From contig VSNH01000120.1 in the NCBI GenBank assembly GCA_009774215.1, forward strand, positions 1-10,680: DNA of 10,680 nucleotides, given 5' to 3'. Numbering within the stretch: position 1 is the first letter of the stretch; every line of letters begins with the position of its first letter. The position numbers and the translations under genes are program-made. This document shows positions 1 through 5,847 of this stretch, in pieces. The DNA is from Lachnospiraceae bacterium (GTDB taxonomy: Bacteria; Bacillota; Clostridia; Lachnospirales; Lachnospiraceae). The notes below the pieces were generated by a model. That model did not search any database. It was not told the DNA's origin and saw nothing but the letters and a program-made list of their open reading frames with translations.

Positions 1-60
1 TTTCTGGTGCTCTAGGCAACGCTACTGCTTATTCCATTCTCCCCATCTCAGATGGGGGAT
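1..60 (+). mobile_element. Possible right end of an IS200/IS605-type (TnpB) element, partial
   Basis: A perfect 7-bp hairpin (CCCCATC, loop TCA, GATGGGG; 41-57) sits immediately before the point where a minus-strand SMI1-family frame stops. G-rich hairpins of the form CCCC-NNN-loop-NNN-GGGG-A are typical of IS200/IS605 right ends, where they also form the 3' part of the TnpB guide (omega) RNA. The body of the element would lie to the left of the window, reading rightwards. No transposase or TnpB coding sequence is visible here, so this is an inference from the hairpin form and from the truncated gene next to it. It could instead be a simple terminator-like hairpin, although no T-run follows it on either strand. 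Confidence 0.4.
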
Positions 61-707
61 TAAAATACGTTTTCATTAACATAATTATCTTTACATTCTG
101 GAAATCCGCCGTTGACATTTAACAGGAACTCCTTGTAATCTTTCGGAAAACGATAACCCGACTCTTCCTCATACCTGTCCAAGTCTTCCGTCTTTGCCTG
201 CCCAAATCCATGTATCCCGACAACCTTCTGATTCTCAGATACCCCTTTTAATGCGCCCCCGTACCCTGACATGTCAAGACCTTTGACAACAAACGGCAGC
301 CAGCAGTCCCATGTAAACTTAACTGCTTTGACTGGCGAAGCATAGCCGTCTTCAACCGCAGTTCCCTTGCACGTAATATGTGCCCTTTCTCCCTCAACAG
401 CCAAAATTTTAACTTTTATTTTGATAAACGGTTCATGTTCAAACAAATATAGGGAATCTTCCCTCTGATCACTTTCCGCAACGTTTCCTGTCGAAAACTT
501 TTCTCCGGCAAATTTTCTGATATCATATTTTTTCGTGTGGATGTTGTTTATGATAATTTGCGGACTGACCATCTCCCCATCATATGCGGATTTTAAGAAA
601 ACACAGTCTATATTCCACTCAGACCCATTTTCCCTGTCTCCGACAGATACTGTCAGACTGCTTTTCTCCAAATCTTCTTCAAATTCGTATTTTCCCAGTT
701 TAAGCAT
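60..707 (-). pseudogene. SMI1/KNR4-domain (immunity-like) protein, apparently C-terminally truncated
   Basis: The 215-residue frame starts at ATG 705-707, with a purine-rich site (GGAAGAAG) just upstream. Residues 1 to about 165 are a strand-rich region I do not recognise. Residues about 173-204 match the beginning of an SMI1/KNR4 (SUKH) domain: an acidic helix (TEDLDRYEEESGYRFPKDY), then KEFLLNVNGGFPE. SMI1/KNR4 domains are usually about 120-150 residues, but here the frame stops after about 43, at a TAA directly beside the 41-57 hairpin. SUKH proteins often act as immunity proteins against contact-dependent or polymorphic toxins. No partner toxin is seen in the window. The abrupt end suggests interruption by a mobile element, which is why I call it a probable pseudogene. 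A short but functional protein remains possible. Confidence 0.6.
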
Positions 708-721
708 TTCTTCTTCCGCTC

Positions 722-731
722 CTGTGCACAG
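722..731. repeat. Perfect 10-bp palindrome CTGTGCACAG
   Basis: A perfect palindrome lies 15 bp upstream of the SMI1-like start, abutting the left copy of the flanking direct repeat. It may be an operator half of that region, but nothing in the window identifies a regulator. Confidence 0.3.
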
Positions 732-773
732 TGCGCAGCCCTTTCCGATTAACCCTTATGCATCTTTTCAAAC
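732..773 (+). repeat. Left copy of ~42-bp imperfect direct repeat flanking the TA locus
   Basis: This segment aligns without gaps to 1521-1562 at about 35 of 42 positions, with an identical 18-base core (CCTTTCCGATTAACCCTT). The copies are in the same orientation and bracket the whole type III toxin-antitoxin locus. The right copy overlaps the -35 region of the FRG-domain gene. This left copy has no comparable -10 box after it. Possible roles are a duplicated promoter or operator region, or a module boundary used for recombination. Confidence 0.6.
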
Positions 774-808
774 AATAAATCGTGGAACTACCGATCATCC
801 CAAGACCC

Positions 809-1279
809 TTAGAGACTCTGTTTCAACTTTTCTAATATAACCGTTACATTGGGTTGCGTTGGGGTAAATTTCACACCACGCTTCAGCATACCCATAACCT
901 TTTTTGCTTTCTGCTCAATTTCTTTAACAGTATGTTCACTTGTCAACATCAGATGATTTCCAGCTATGGTATATTCCCGTTCTATGTACTTATCTGTTAT
1001 CGGAAACATATCCTGTATCAGAAATGCGCTCTGCCTGCTATCATCTAATCTCACAATATGGATTATGTCACAAGGTCTTCCCACTTTTTCTTTCTTCTCC
1101 ACAATTCGCCTATATTTATCAATCTGACTGGACAAAGGTATCATCCAGTAAATTCCTGTACTCATATCTTCAAAGCAATAATAATGCGGTCTATTCCCTG
1201 CCTTATTGCCTTTAAGGTACGGATCGGACATATCCTCAAAGAATCTGTCCTTTATTATATAAAACCCCGTTTTCTTCAT
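809..1279 (-). CDS. cptN: Type III toxin-antitoxin toxin, CptN/ToxN-superfamily endoribonuclease
   Basis: This 156-residue protein matches what I know of CptN-family toxins of type III TA systems. Recognisable segments are the FYIIKDRFFEDMSDPYLKGNK start (residues 6-26), RPHYYCFED (30-38), IYWMIPLSS (43-51), CDIIHIVRL (70-78), FLIQDMFPIT (86-95) and the C-terminal KRGVKFTPTQP (133-143). The family cuts RNA and is neutralised by binding its own repeat-RNA antitoxin, forming closed protein-RNA assemblies. Several members abort phage infection. I chose ATG 1277-1279 because GAGGA lies at a proper distance upstream. The frame stays open further upstream to 1405, but that stretch is the antitoxin repeats and terminator, not protein. 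Gene order (promoter, repeats, hairpin, toxin) is the standard type III arrangement. The family-level call is firmer than the CptN subfamily. Confidence 0.85.
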   Translation of the reverse strand: MKKTGFYIIKDRFFEDMSDPYLKGNKAGNRPHYYCFEDMSTGIYWMIPLSSQIDKYRRIVEKKEKVGRPCDIIHIVRLDDSRQSAFLIQDMFPITDKYIEREYTIAGNHLMLTSEHTVKEIEQKAKKVMGMLKRGVKFTPTQPNVTVILEKLKQSL

Positions 1280-1298
1280 TCGCTTATCCTCATTATGG

Positions 1299-1328
1299 AA
1301 AAAGTCCCCCACCTTGCGGTGAAGGACT
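1299..1328 (-). terminator. Leaky rho-independent terminator between antitoxin RNA and toxin
   Basis: On the minus strand, an 11-bp stem (1318-1328 with 1303-1313, including two G-U pairs) is closed by a GCAA tetraloop and followed directly by five Ts. Type III TA loci carry exactly such a terminator between repeats and toxin. It lets antitoxin RNA be made in excess over toxin mRNA. Confidence 0.9.
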
Positions 1329-1330
1329 AT

Positions 1331-1427
1331 ACTTTCGACCCAACCATTTATATACCGCATATTGGTCAGCGGTAAACTTTCAACCCGACCATTTATATAC
1401 CACATATCGGTCAGTGGTAAACTTTCC
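1331..1427 (-). ncRNA. cptI: Type III antitoxin RNA: two 45-nt pseudoknot repeats (CptI-like)
   Basis: Two tandem units of exactly 45 nt, 1376-1420 (transcribed first) and 1331-1375, differ at five positions. A 7-nt start of a further unit is at 1421-1427. Each unit can form a 4-bp stem (unit 1: 1340-1343 with 1362-1365) and a 6-bp stem (1353-1358 with 1369-1374), interleaved as an H-type pseudoknot. In unit 2 the equivalents are 1385-1388/1407-1410 and 1398-1403/1414-1419. Four of the five differences are paired: A1342-T1363 becomes G1387-C1408, and G1357-C1370 becomes A1402-T1415. Both stems are therefore supported by covariation. Known type III antitoxins are processed by their toxin into single pseudoknot units that inhibit it. 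The A-rich stretch between units (GAAAGTTTACC on the RNA strand) is a plausible cleavage region. Two 45-nt repeats is the arrangement I recall for CptI. Confidence 0.9.
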
Positions 1428-1437
1428 TTGTATACCT

Positions 1438-1466
1438 ATACTAGCAATCACAAGGAGGAAAGTCAA
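1438..1466 (-). promoter_or_regulatory. Promoter of the antitoxin-toxin operon
   Basis: The minus strand reads TTGACT (1461-1466), a 17-bp spacer, then TAGTAT (1438-1443) preceded by TGC, giving an extended -10. The predicted start, around 1430-1432, lies just before the first repeat unit. Confidence 0.75.
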
Positions 1467-1498
1467 TAGGGCTTCCCCTTAAAATTTTATGTTATTGC

Positions 1499-1513
1499 TG
1501 CATAATTTATGCA
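1499..1513. promoter_or_regulatory. 15-bp palindrome TGCATAATTTATGCA between divergent promoters
   Basis: This perfect 7+1+7 palindrome lies in the 187-bp gap between the antitoxin promoter (minus) and the FRG-gene promoter (plus). It is well placed to be an operator, but it is AT-rich and could arise by chance. Confidence 0.35.
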
Positions 1514-1520
1514 AATTGTC

Positions 1521-1562
1521 TGCACAGTCCTTTCCGATTAACCCTTGTGCAACCTTCCAAAA
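1521..1562 (+). repeat. Right copy of ~42-bp imperfect direct repeat flanking the TA locus
   Basis: This is the partner of 732-773. It contains an internal inverted repeat, TGCACA (1521-1526) and TGTGCA (1546-1551), that overlaps the -35 box of the FRG-gene promoter. An operator role is therefore as likely as a recombination role. Confidence 0.6.
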
Positions 1563-1573
1563 TCTTCTATAAT
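1545..1573 (+). promoter_or_regulatory. Promoter of the FRG-domain gene
   Basis: TTGTGC (1545-1550), a 17-bp spacer and a consensus TATAAT (1568-1573) predict a start near 1580 and a leader of about 74 nt. The -35 lies inside the flanking repeat. Confidence 0.65.
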
Positions 1574-1653
1574 CATTATGACAAAAAAGGGCTTTCAAGT
1601 CCATAACAAAATCGGACAGGCTCGATTACGGTTTCGGAAAATGCGGAGGAATT

Positions 1654-2403
1654 ATGATAACACAGGAAATATGCACCATTGACGAGCTTTTACAGTTCGT
1701 AAACGGTTTATATCAGAAACACGGCGTGCGGCTCTGGTACCGCGGGGAAGAAAACGCGTCGCTCACGCTGATCCCCTCCATCCAGCGCAGCAAAAAGCGA
1801 TTGGAGGCGGAGCGGTATATCACCAACGACTTCTACACCCGCGCCAGACAGATCATCGACAATCCTCCCGCCAAACACAATTACGCGGGCTGGGTCTCCC
1901 TGATGCAGCACTACGGGCTTCCCACCAGAATGCTGGACTGGAGCCAGTCTCCCCTGATCGCGGTGTTTTTCGCCACGGAGACTTACAGAGAGCTGTCTCA
2001 TACGGACGGCTGCGTCTGGGTGCTGGCGCCAGGGCTTTTGAACGAGCAGGAAGGTTTCGGCAACTGCATTTATCCCATCGACGCCGACACCACACAGGAA
2101 ATGCTGCTGCCCGCCTTCAAGCACGCGCACCACAACCACGAGCTGACAAACCGCATTCTGGCATGCAGCTCCACGGAAAATAATCTGCGGATGTACTCCC
2201 AGCACTCCAACTTTACCGTACACAACTCCTTAAAGCATCTGGAGGATATCTGCGACGAAAATATGCTCTACAAAATCATCATCCCGCACGAACGGAAAAA
2301 GTATTTTATCGACAGCCTGCGGGTACTCGGCATCACGGAGAGTTTCGTCTATCCCGATTTGGATCACATATCCGCTGATTTGCGGGACGAGTACGGCATC
2401 TGA
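1654..2403 (+). CDS. FRG-domain protein, function unknown
   Basis: This 249-residue protein starts at ATG 1654, with GGAGGA ending 3 bp before it. The N-terminal half carries the hallmarks of the FRG family, which is named for its (F/Y)RG motif: LWYRGEE at residues 27-33, then the strongly conserved MQHYGLPTRMLDWSQSP (84-100) leading into AVFFATE (103-109). No signal peptide or membrane segment is seen, so it should be cytoplasmic. FRG proteins are widespread in accessory regions, phages and defence islands, but I know of no established biochemical activity and assign none. It is transcribed divergently from the type III toxin-antitoxin and ends just before the ABC operon. It has higher GC than the TA block, so the two may have separate histories. 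Confidence 0.8.
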   Translation: MITQEICTIDELLQFVNGLYQKHGVRLWYRGEENASLTLIPSIQRSKKRLEAERYITNDFYTRARQIIDNPPAKHNYAGWVSLMQHYGLPTRMLDWSQSPLIAVFFATETYRELSHTDGCVWVLAPGLLNEQEGFGNCIYPIDADTTQEMLLPAFKHAHHNHELTNRILACSSTENNLRMYSQHSNFTVHNSLKHLEDICDENMLYKIIIPHERKKYFIDSLRVLGITESFVYPDLDHISADLRDEYGI

Positions 2404-2428
2404 CACGCTGTCACGCAGCGACTATTTT
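2400..2428 (+). promoter_or_regulatory. Candidate promoter of the ABC importer operon, with an inverted repeat in the spacer
   Basis: CTGACA (2400-2405), a 17-bp spacer and TATTTT (2423-2428) form a fair sigma-A-type promoter overlapping the FRG stop codon. The spacer holds CGCTG-TCACG-CAGCG (2406-2420), which could be an operator. The same bases could instead be a weak terminator of the FRG gene, since a T-rich stretch follows. Confidence 0.45.
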
Positions 2429-2449
2429 ATTCACTGATGGAAGTAACCG

Positions 2450-2472
2450 CAGAATCCGTCTCGCGGATTTTG
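2450..2472 (+). promoter_or_regulatory. Leader hairpin directly upstream of the ATPase ribosome binding site
   Basis: A 9-bp stem (2450-2458 with 2464-2472, one G-U pair) with loop TCTCG ends a few bases before the AAAGGA ribosome binding site at 2474-2479. It could protect the transcript or modulate initiation. No T-run follows, so it is not a terminator. Confidence 0.4.
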
Positions 2473-2490
2473 GAAAGGAATGTAACAAAT

Positions 2491-3603
2491 ATGAAAATAG
2501 TTCTCTCACATTTGACAAAGAAATTCCCCGGCAGGGGCAGGGGTAATAAAAAGAAAGAAGACGTAACCGCCGTAAACGATTTTACCTTTGAAATACCCGA
2601 CGGCACACTGGTGGGACTCCTCGGTCCTTCCGGCTGCGGGAAAAGCACGACCCTCAATCTGATCTGCGGTCTGCAGAAACCGACGGAGGGGCAGATCTTT
2701 TTCGACGAGGAGGACGTCACGTCTCTCACCCCGCAGAAGCGGGGCGTGGGTATGGTATTCCAGAACTATGCGCTCTATCCACACCTAAATGTGGAGCAGA
2801 ACATCCGCTTTCCTCTGGAAAACCTGAAAGGTGAAGAGAAACTTTCCAAAGAGGAGATGCGCGCCCGGGTGGAAGAAGCTGCCGGGCTTGTGCAGATCGT
2901 TGACCTTCTGGATCGGAAGCCGGCGGAACTGTCCGGCGGGCAGCAGCAGCGCGTCGCCATTGCGAGGGCACTGGTCAAACTGCCCCGTGTCCTTCTTCTG
3001 GACGAGCCCCTCTCCAATCTGGACGCCAGACTCAGGCTCCAGACCCGCGAGGAGATACGCCGCATCCAGAAAAAGACGGCAATCACAACGATCTTTGTGA
3101 CCCACGATCAGGACGAAGCGATGAGCATCTCCGATCTGATCGTCGTGATGAGGGACGGGCTGGTACAGCAGATCGGAAAACCGCAGGAGGTGTACGACAA
3201 TCCTGCCAATCTGTTTGTCGCGAAGTTCCTTGGAACGCCGCCCATCAATATCTTTGAGGGGAAGGTGGTAAACGGTTCCCTCCTGATCGGAGAAGAAACG
3301 GTTCTAACATTGAAAAACGTGCCCGACCAGCCGGTGTACGTGGGCATACGCCCGGAGGGCTTTATCCTGTCGGAAAACGGCGCACTTACCTGCCGCTTAA
3401 GCAGACCGGAAGTCATGGGACGGGATGTAAGTATCGTCTCCACCCACCCCGCCTCGCAAAATCCCGTGATCCGCTCCATCGTGGACGCGGAAAGCTGCGA
3501 GCATCTGTCGGGCGATACAGTGCGCTTTGCACTGAAACCGCGAAAGGTCTTTCTCTTCGCGAAGGACAACGAAGCGTGTATTCCTTTTGATACAGAGAAG
3601 TAA
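2491..3603 (+). CDS. Carbohydrate ABC importer ATPase, MalK/UgpC/MsmX type
   Basis: The protein is 370 residues, normal for CUT1 importer ATPases. It powers uptake of sugars or related solutes through the two permeases encoded next. All nucleotide-binding motifs are intact: Walker A GPSGCGKST (45-53), Q-loop Q91, signature LSGGQ (147-151), Walker B VLLLDEP (167-173), D-loop SNLD (175-178) and switch histidine H205. A C-terminal TOBE-type regulatory domain follows from about 245, including VGIRPEG (284-290). ATG 2491 is chosen because it follows AAAGGA and gives the standard N-terminus. An in-frame ATG at 2437 lacks a ribosome binding site and would add 18 unconserved residues. Many Firmicute CUT1 operons lack an ATPase and share MsmX, so a dedicated ATPase as first gene is notable. 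The substrate cannot be read from the sequence. Confidence 0.92.
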   Translation: MKIVLSHLTKKFPGRGRGNKKKEDVTAVNDFTFEIPDGTLVGLLGPSGCGKSTTLNLICGLQKPTEGQIFFDEEDVTSLTPQKRGVGMVFQNYALYPHLNVEQNIRFPLENLKGEEKLSKEEMRARVEEAAGLVQIVDLLDRKPAELSGGQQQRVAIARALVKLPRVLLLDEPLSNLDARLRLQTREEIRRIQKKTAITTIFVTHDQDEAMSISDLIVVMRDGLVQQIGKPQEVYDNPANLFVAKFLGTPPINIFEGKVVNGSLLIGEETVLTLKNVPDQPVYVGIRPEGFILSENGALTCRLSRPEVMGRDVSIVSTHPASQNPVIRSIVDAESCEHLSGDTVRFALKPRKVFLFAKDNEACIPFDTEK

Positions 3604-3618
3604 AAGATAAATGATACA

Positions 3619-3730
3619 GGAGCATCACAAATTCGTTGGATAGCAGCGCAAATATCATCACAGCCACTCTGCATTGATAAAAACTTGTCGCTGCCGCAGT
3701 TCCCTATAGAATAAAGTGATGCTTCGGAAT
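3619..3730 (+). repeat. Intergenic repeat segment with terminal inverted repeats, copy 1
   Basis: The 125-bp gap after the ATPase gene contains GGAGCATCAC (3619-3628) and its inverse GTGATGCTTC (3716-3725), a 10-bp terminal inverted repeat with one G-T pair. Three words recur in the same order in the gap before the binding-protein gene: AGCATCACAAATTC (3621-3634), ACTCTGCATTGA (3666-3677) and CTTCGGAAT (3722-3730). This looks like a small MITE- or REP-like dispersed element inside the operon. Confidence 0.45.
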
Positions 3731-3740
3731 GGAGATATCT

Positions 3741-4634
3741 ATGGAAAACCGGAATTTGAAGGGCTGGCTCTACCTGCTGCCCGCGCTCCTGTTTCTGGGC
3801 GCGTTTATGATCTATCCGCTAATCGACGTATTTATCTATTCCTTTGAAGAAGGCTACAATTCCGCTTCCCAGACGTTTTACGGCATGGGCGGCTACAACT
3901 ACTCCTACGTCCTGCATGACGCTTATTTTCTGCAGGCGGTAACGAACACCTTTATTCTGGTGATCATCACCGTGCCTCTCTCCACCGGGCTTGCGCTTCT
4001 GATCTCTGTGGCGCTCAGTTCGATCAAGCCCCTGCAGGAACTGTTTCAGACTATTTACTTTTTGCCCTACGTGACGAACACGCTGGCGGTCGGTCTGGTA
4101 TTTATGATTCTCTTCAAAAAAACACCCTACTCCGACGGGCTGGTGAATTTGTTAATTCACTGCTTCGGCGGCAGCTCCGTGGACTTTATCGAAGGACCCT
4201 ACTGGGCGAAAATGTTCGTGCTGTGCTTTTACACGATATGGGTTGTCATGCCCTTTAAAATTCTCATCCTGACAAGCGCGCTGGCAGGTGTCAACCCGGT
4301 TTATTACAATGCCGCACGCGTGGACGGCACGGGGCGGCTCCGCATGTTTTTCAAAATCACCCTGCCCATGATTTCCCCCATGCTCTTCTATCTGGTGATC
4401 ACGGGCTTTATCGGCGCGTTCAAGGCATACAGCGACGCGGTGGCGCTGTTTGGCACAAATTTGAACGCGGCGGGCATGAACACCATCGTAGGCTATGTGT
4501 ACGACATGCTTTACCGGGACAGCGGCGGCTACCCTTCCTATGCCTCGGCGGCGGCAATTATCCTGTTTGCCATCGTTTTGACCATCACCTGTATCAATCT
4601 GCTGGTGAGCCGGAAACATGTGCACTACCATTAA
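3741..4634 (+). CDS. ABC importer permease, MalF/UgpA type
   Basis: This is one of the two membrane subunits of the importer. From ATG 3741 it is 297 residues. That start has GGAG six bases upstream (3731-3734), while the in-frame ATG at 3729 has only a weak site. About six membrane segments are visible (roughly 9-30, 70-92, 104-125, 158-180, 213-235, 268-290). The EAA loop that docks on the ATPase lies at 188-209 and reads YYNAARVDGTGRLRMFFKIT followed by LP, with the invariant glycine and the Ile-x-Leu-Pro end. MalF/UgpA-type subunits normally precede the MalG type, as here. The relaxed first part of the EAA motif (N-A-A) is normal variation. Confidence 0.9.
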   Translation: MENRNLKGWLYLLPALLFLGAFMIYPLIDVFIYSFEEGYNSASQTFYGMGGYNYSYVLHDAYFLQAVTNTFILVIITVPLSTGLALLISVALSSIKPLQELFQTIYFLPYVTNTLAVGLVFMILFKKTPYSDGLVNLLIHCFGGSSVDFIEGPYWAKMFVLCFYTIWVVMPFKILILTSALAGVNPVYYNAARVDGTGRLRMFFKITLPMISPMLFYLVITGFIGAFKAYSDAVALFGTNLNAAGMNTIVGYVYDMLYRDSGGYPSYASAAAIILFAIVLTITCINLLVSRKHVHYH

Positions 4635-4662
4635 CCGATGGGGAGCCTGCGCTCTCGATCCA

Positions 4663-4681
4663 GAGAATGCTCCGCATTCTT
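4663..4681 (+). other. Hairpin in the gap between the two permease genes
   Basis: AGAATGC-TCC-GCATTCT (4664-4680) forms a perfect 7-bp stem, extendable by a G-U pair. It lies 29 bp after the first permease stop. No T-run follows, so an RNA-stability or processing element is more likely than a terminator. A weaker 6-bp stem (4753-4758 with 4763-4768) lies later in the same 179-bp gap. Confidence 0.4.
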
Positions 4682-4813
4682 CTTCAATAGACTTATGTTA
4701 AATGGGCAATTTCAAAACTCCCTCTTCGTTATTGAGATTGCATCATTCATGTAACTCTAAAAAGAGTTTCACAGACGCTATTTATTGTATTCGTAAAAAG
4801 GAGTATAGAAGCA

Positions 4814-5647
4814 ATGAAGAAATCCCGCTTACTCACTATCATCACCTACGCCTTTCTCACCTTCTGGGCGCTGATTGTATTGTTTCCCTTCTACTGGATG
4901 GTGCTGACTTCCGTGAAAGATTACGGCGCATACAATGCGGAATATATTCCGAAATTTTTCACCCTCTCCCCCACCTTGCAAAACTACGCGGACGCCTTCA
5001 CCACCGTGCCGCTGGGCAGGTATCTGTTAAACACGCTTCTGTTTACGCTTGGCACCACGGCCCTTATGCTCGTTGTCATCACGCTGGCGGCTTTCGCCTT
5101 CGCGAGACTGCAGTTTGCGGGGCGCGATATCGTGTTTACCCTATTTCTTGCGCTGATGATGATTCCGAATGAACTGGTGGTGATTACCAACTTTACCACC
5201 ATCACCAACTTGGAACTGCGAAACACCTTCACGGGACTGATCCTTCCATCAGTAACCTCGGTATTTTATATTTACCTGCTGCGTGAGAATTTCGCCCAGA
5301 TTCCCGACGAACTTTACTACGCCGCCAAGGTGGACGGTACCTCAGATCTGCGATATCTGCGCAAGGTAATGATTCCGATCTGCAGACCCACGCTGGTCAC
5401 CATCACTATCTTAAAAATCATTGAGTGCTGGAACTCTTACGTTTGGCCGAGGCTGATCACCGACGATGCCGACTACTATCTGGTCTCCAACGGCATACAG
5501 GAAATCCGCGAAAACGGGTTCGGACGTGCCAACATTCCCGCCATGATGGCGGCGGTGGTCGTGATTTCCCTGCCCCTCGTGATTCTGTTTCTCCTGTTTC
5601 GCAGGCAGATTATGTCCGGCGTGGCGAGAGGGGGTACCAAGGGTTGA
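4814..5647 (+). CDS. ABC importer permease, MalG/UgpE type
   Basis: This second membrane subunit is 277 residues, the usual size for the MalG/UgpE branch. AAGGAG (4798-4803) lies ten bases before the ATG. About six hydrophobic segments are seen (about 9-32, 72-96, 105-127, 140-156, 190-205, 242-263). The EAA loop at 166-188 (ELYYAAKVDGTSDLRYLRKV then MIP) has the canonical acidic-x-x-x-Ala-Ala start, DG and the Ile-Pro end. It pairs with the upstream MalF-type subunit. The gap before it is 179 bp, long for an operon of this kind, where genes often overlap or nearly touch. Confidence 0.9.
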   Translation: MKKSRLLTIITYAFLTFWALIVLFPFYWMVLTSVKDYGAYNAEYIPKFFTLSPTLQNYADAFTTVPLGRYLLNTLLFTLGTTALMLVVITLAAFAFARLQFAGRDIVFTLFLALMMIPNELVVITNFTTITNLELRNTFTGLILPSVTSVFYIYLLRENFAQIPDELYYAAKVDGTSDLRYLRKVMIPICRPTLVTITILKIIECWNSYVWPRLITDDADYYLVSNGIQEIRENGFGRANIPAMMAAVVVISLPLVILFLLFRRQIMSGVARGGTKG

Positions 5648-5698
5648 ATTAATTCTCTGAAGAGCAGTATCGTTCAACCGACTGAATATGCGCAGTCA

Positions 5699-5725
5699 GA
5701 ATTTGTGCCGAAGCATCACAAATTC
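5699..5725 (+). other. Strong hairpin in the gap upstream of the binding-protein gene
   Basis: GAATTTGTG (5699-5707) and CACAAATTC (5717-5725) form a perfect 9-bp stem around a 9-nt loop. Two weaker stems precede it: GGTTGAA/TTCAACC (5642-5648 with 5673-5679) and GACTG/CAGTC (5680-5684 with 5693-5697). This cluster could set the relative amounts of permease and binding-protein mRNA. No T-run follows. Confidence 0.5.
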
Positions 5726-5834
5726 CCTTAATCACAGAGGAGAATCGGCGTATTCCTTCGAAAAACTCTTGGATTCTGCTCGCGGTTCCTGTGAGTATGC
5801 CTAACGGCAGACTCTGCATTGAATACTTCGGAAT
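5711..5834 (+). repeat. Intergenic repeat segment, copy 2
   Basis: It shares words with 3619-3730 in the same order: AGCATCACAAATTC (5712-5725), ACTCTGCATTGA (5811-5822) and CTTCGGAAT (5826-5834). A looser match is TTGGAT followed by a GC-rich stretch. Spacing differs between copies, so they are diverged relatives with insertions or deletions. The right edge ends just before the ribosome binding site of the next gene. Confidence 0.4.
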
Positions 5835-5847
5835 AGAGGAAGAAAAG

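Noticed and set aside
781..808. Terminator after the toxin gene
   Set aside because: No stable stem followed by a T-run could be found on the minus strand before the SMI1-like gene.
1331..1427. Tandem repeats read as a CRISPR array
   Set aside because: The two 45-nt units are contiguous with no spacers, no cas genes are nearby, and covariation marks them as structured RNA.
732..1562. Flanking repeats read as integron attC sites around a single-gene cassette
   Set aside because: The core lacks the RYYYAAC/GTTRRRY ends, the repeats are too short and weakly palindromic, and no integrase is visible.
2437..2490. Earlier in-frame ATG for the ABC ATPase
   Set aside because: It has no ribosome binding site, and the extra 18 residues cover a leader hairpin and are unlike the family N-terminus.
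4152..4631. 159-codon minus-strand frame opposite the MalF-type permease
   Set aside because: It has a His/Arg-rich low-complexity translation, no domain, and is fully within a gene with a clear EAA motif.
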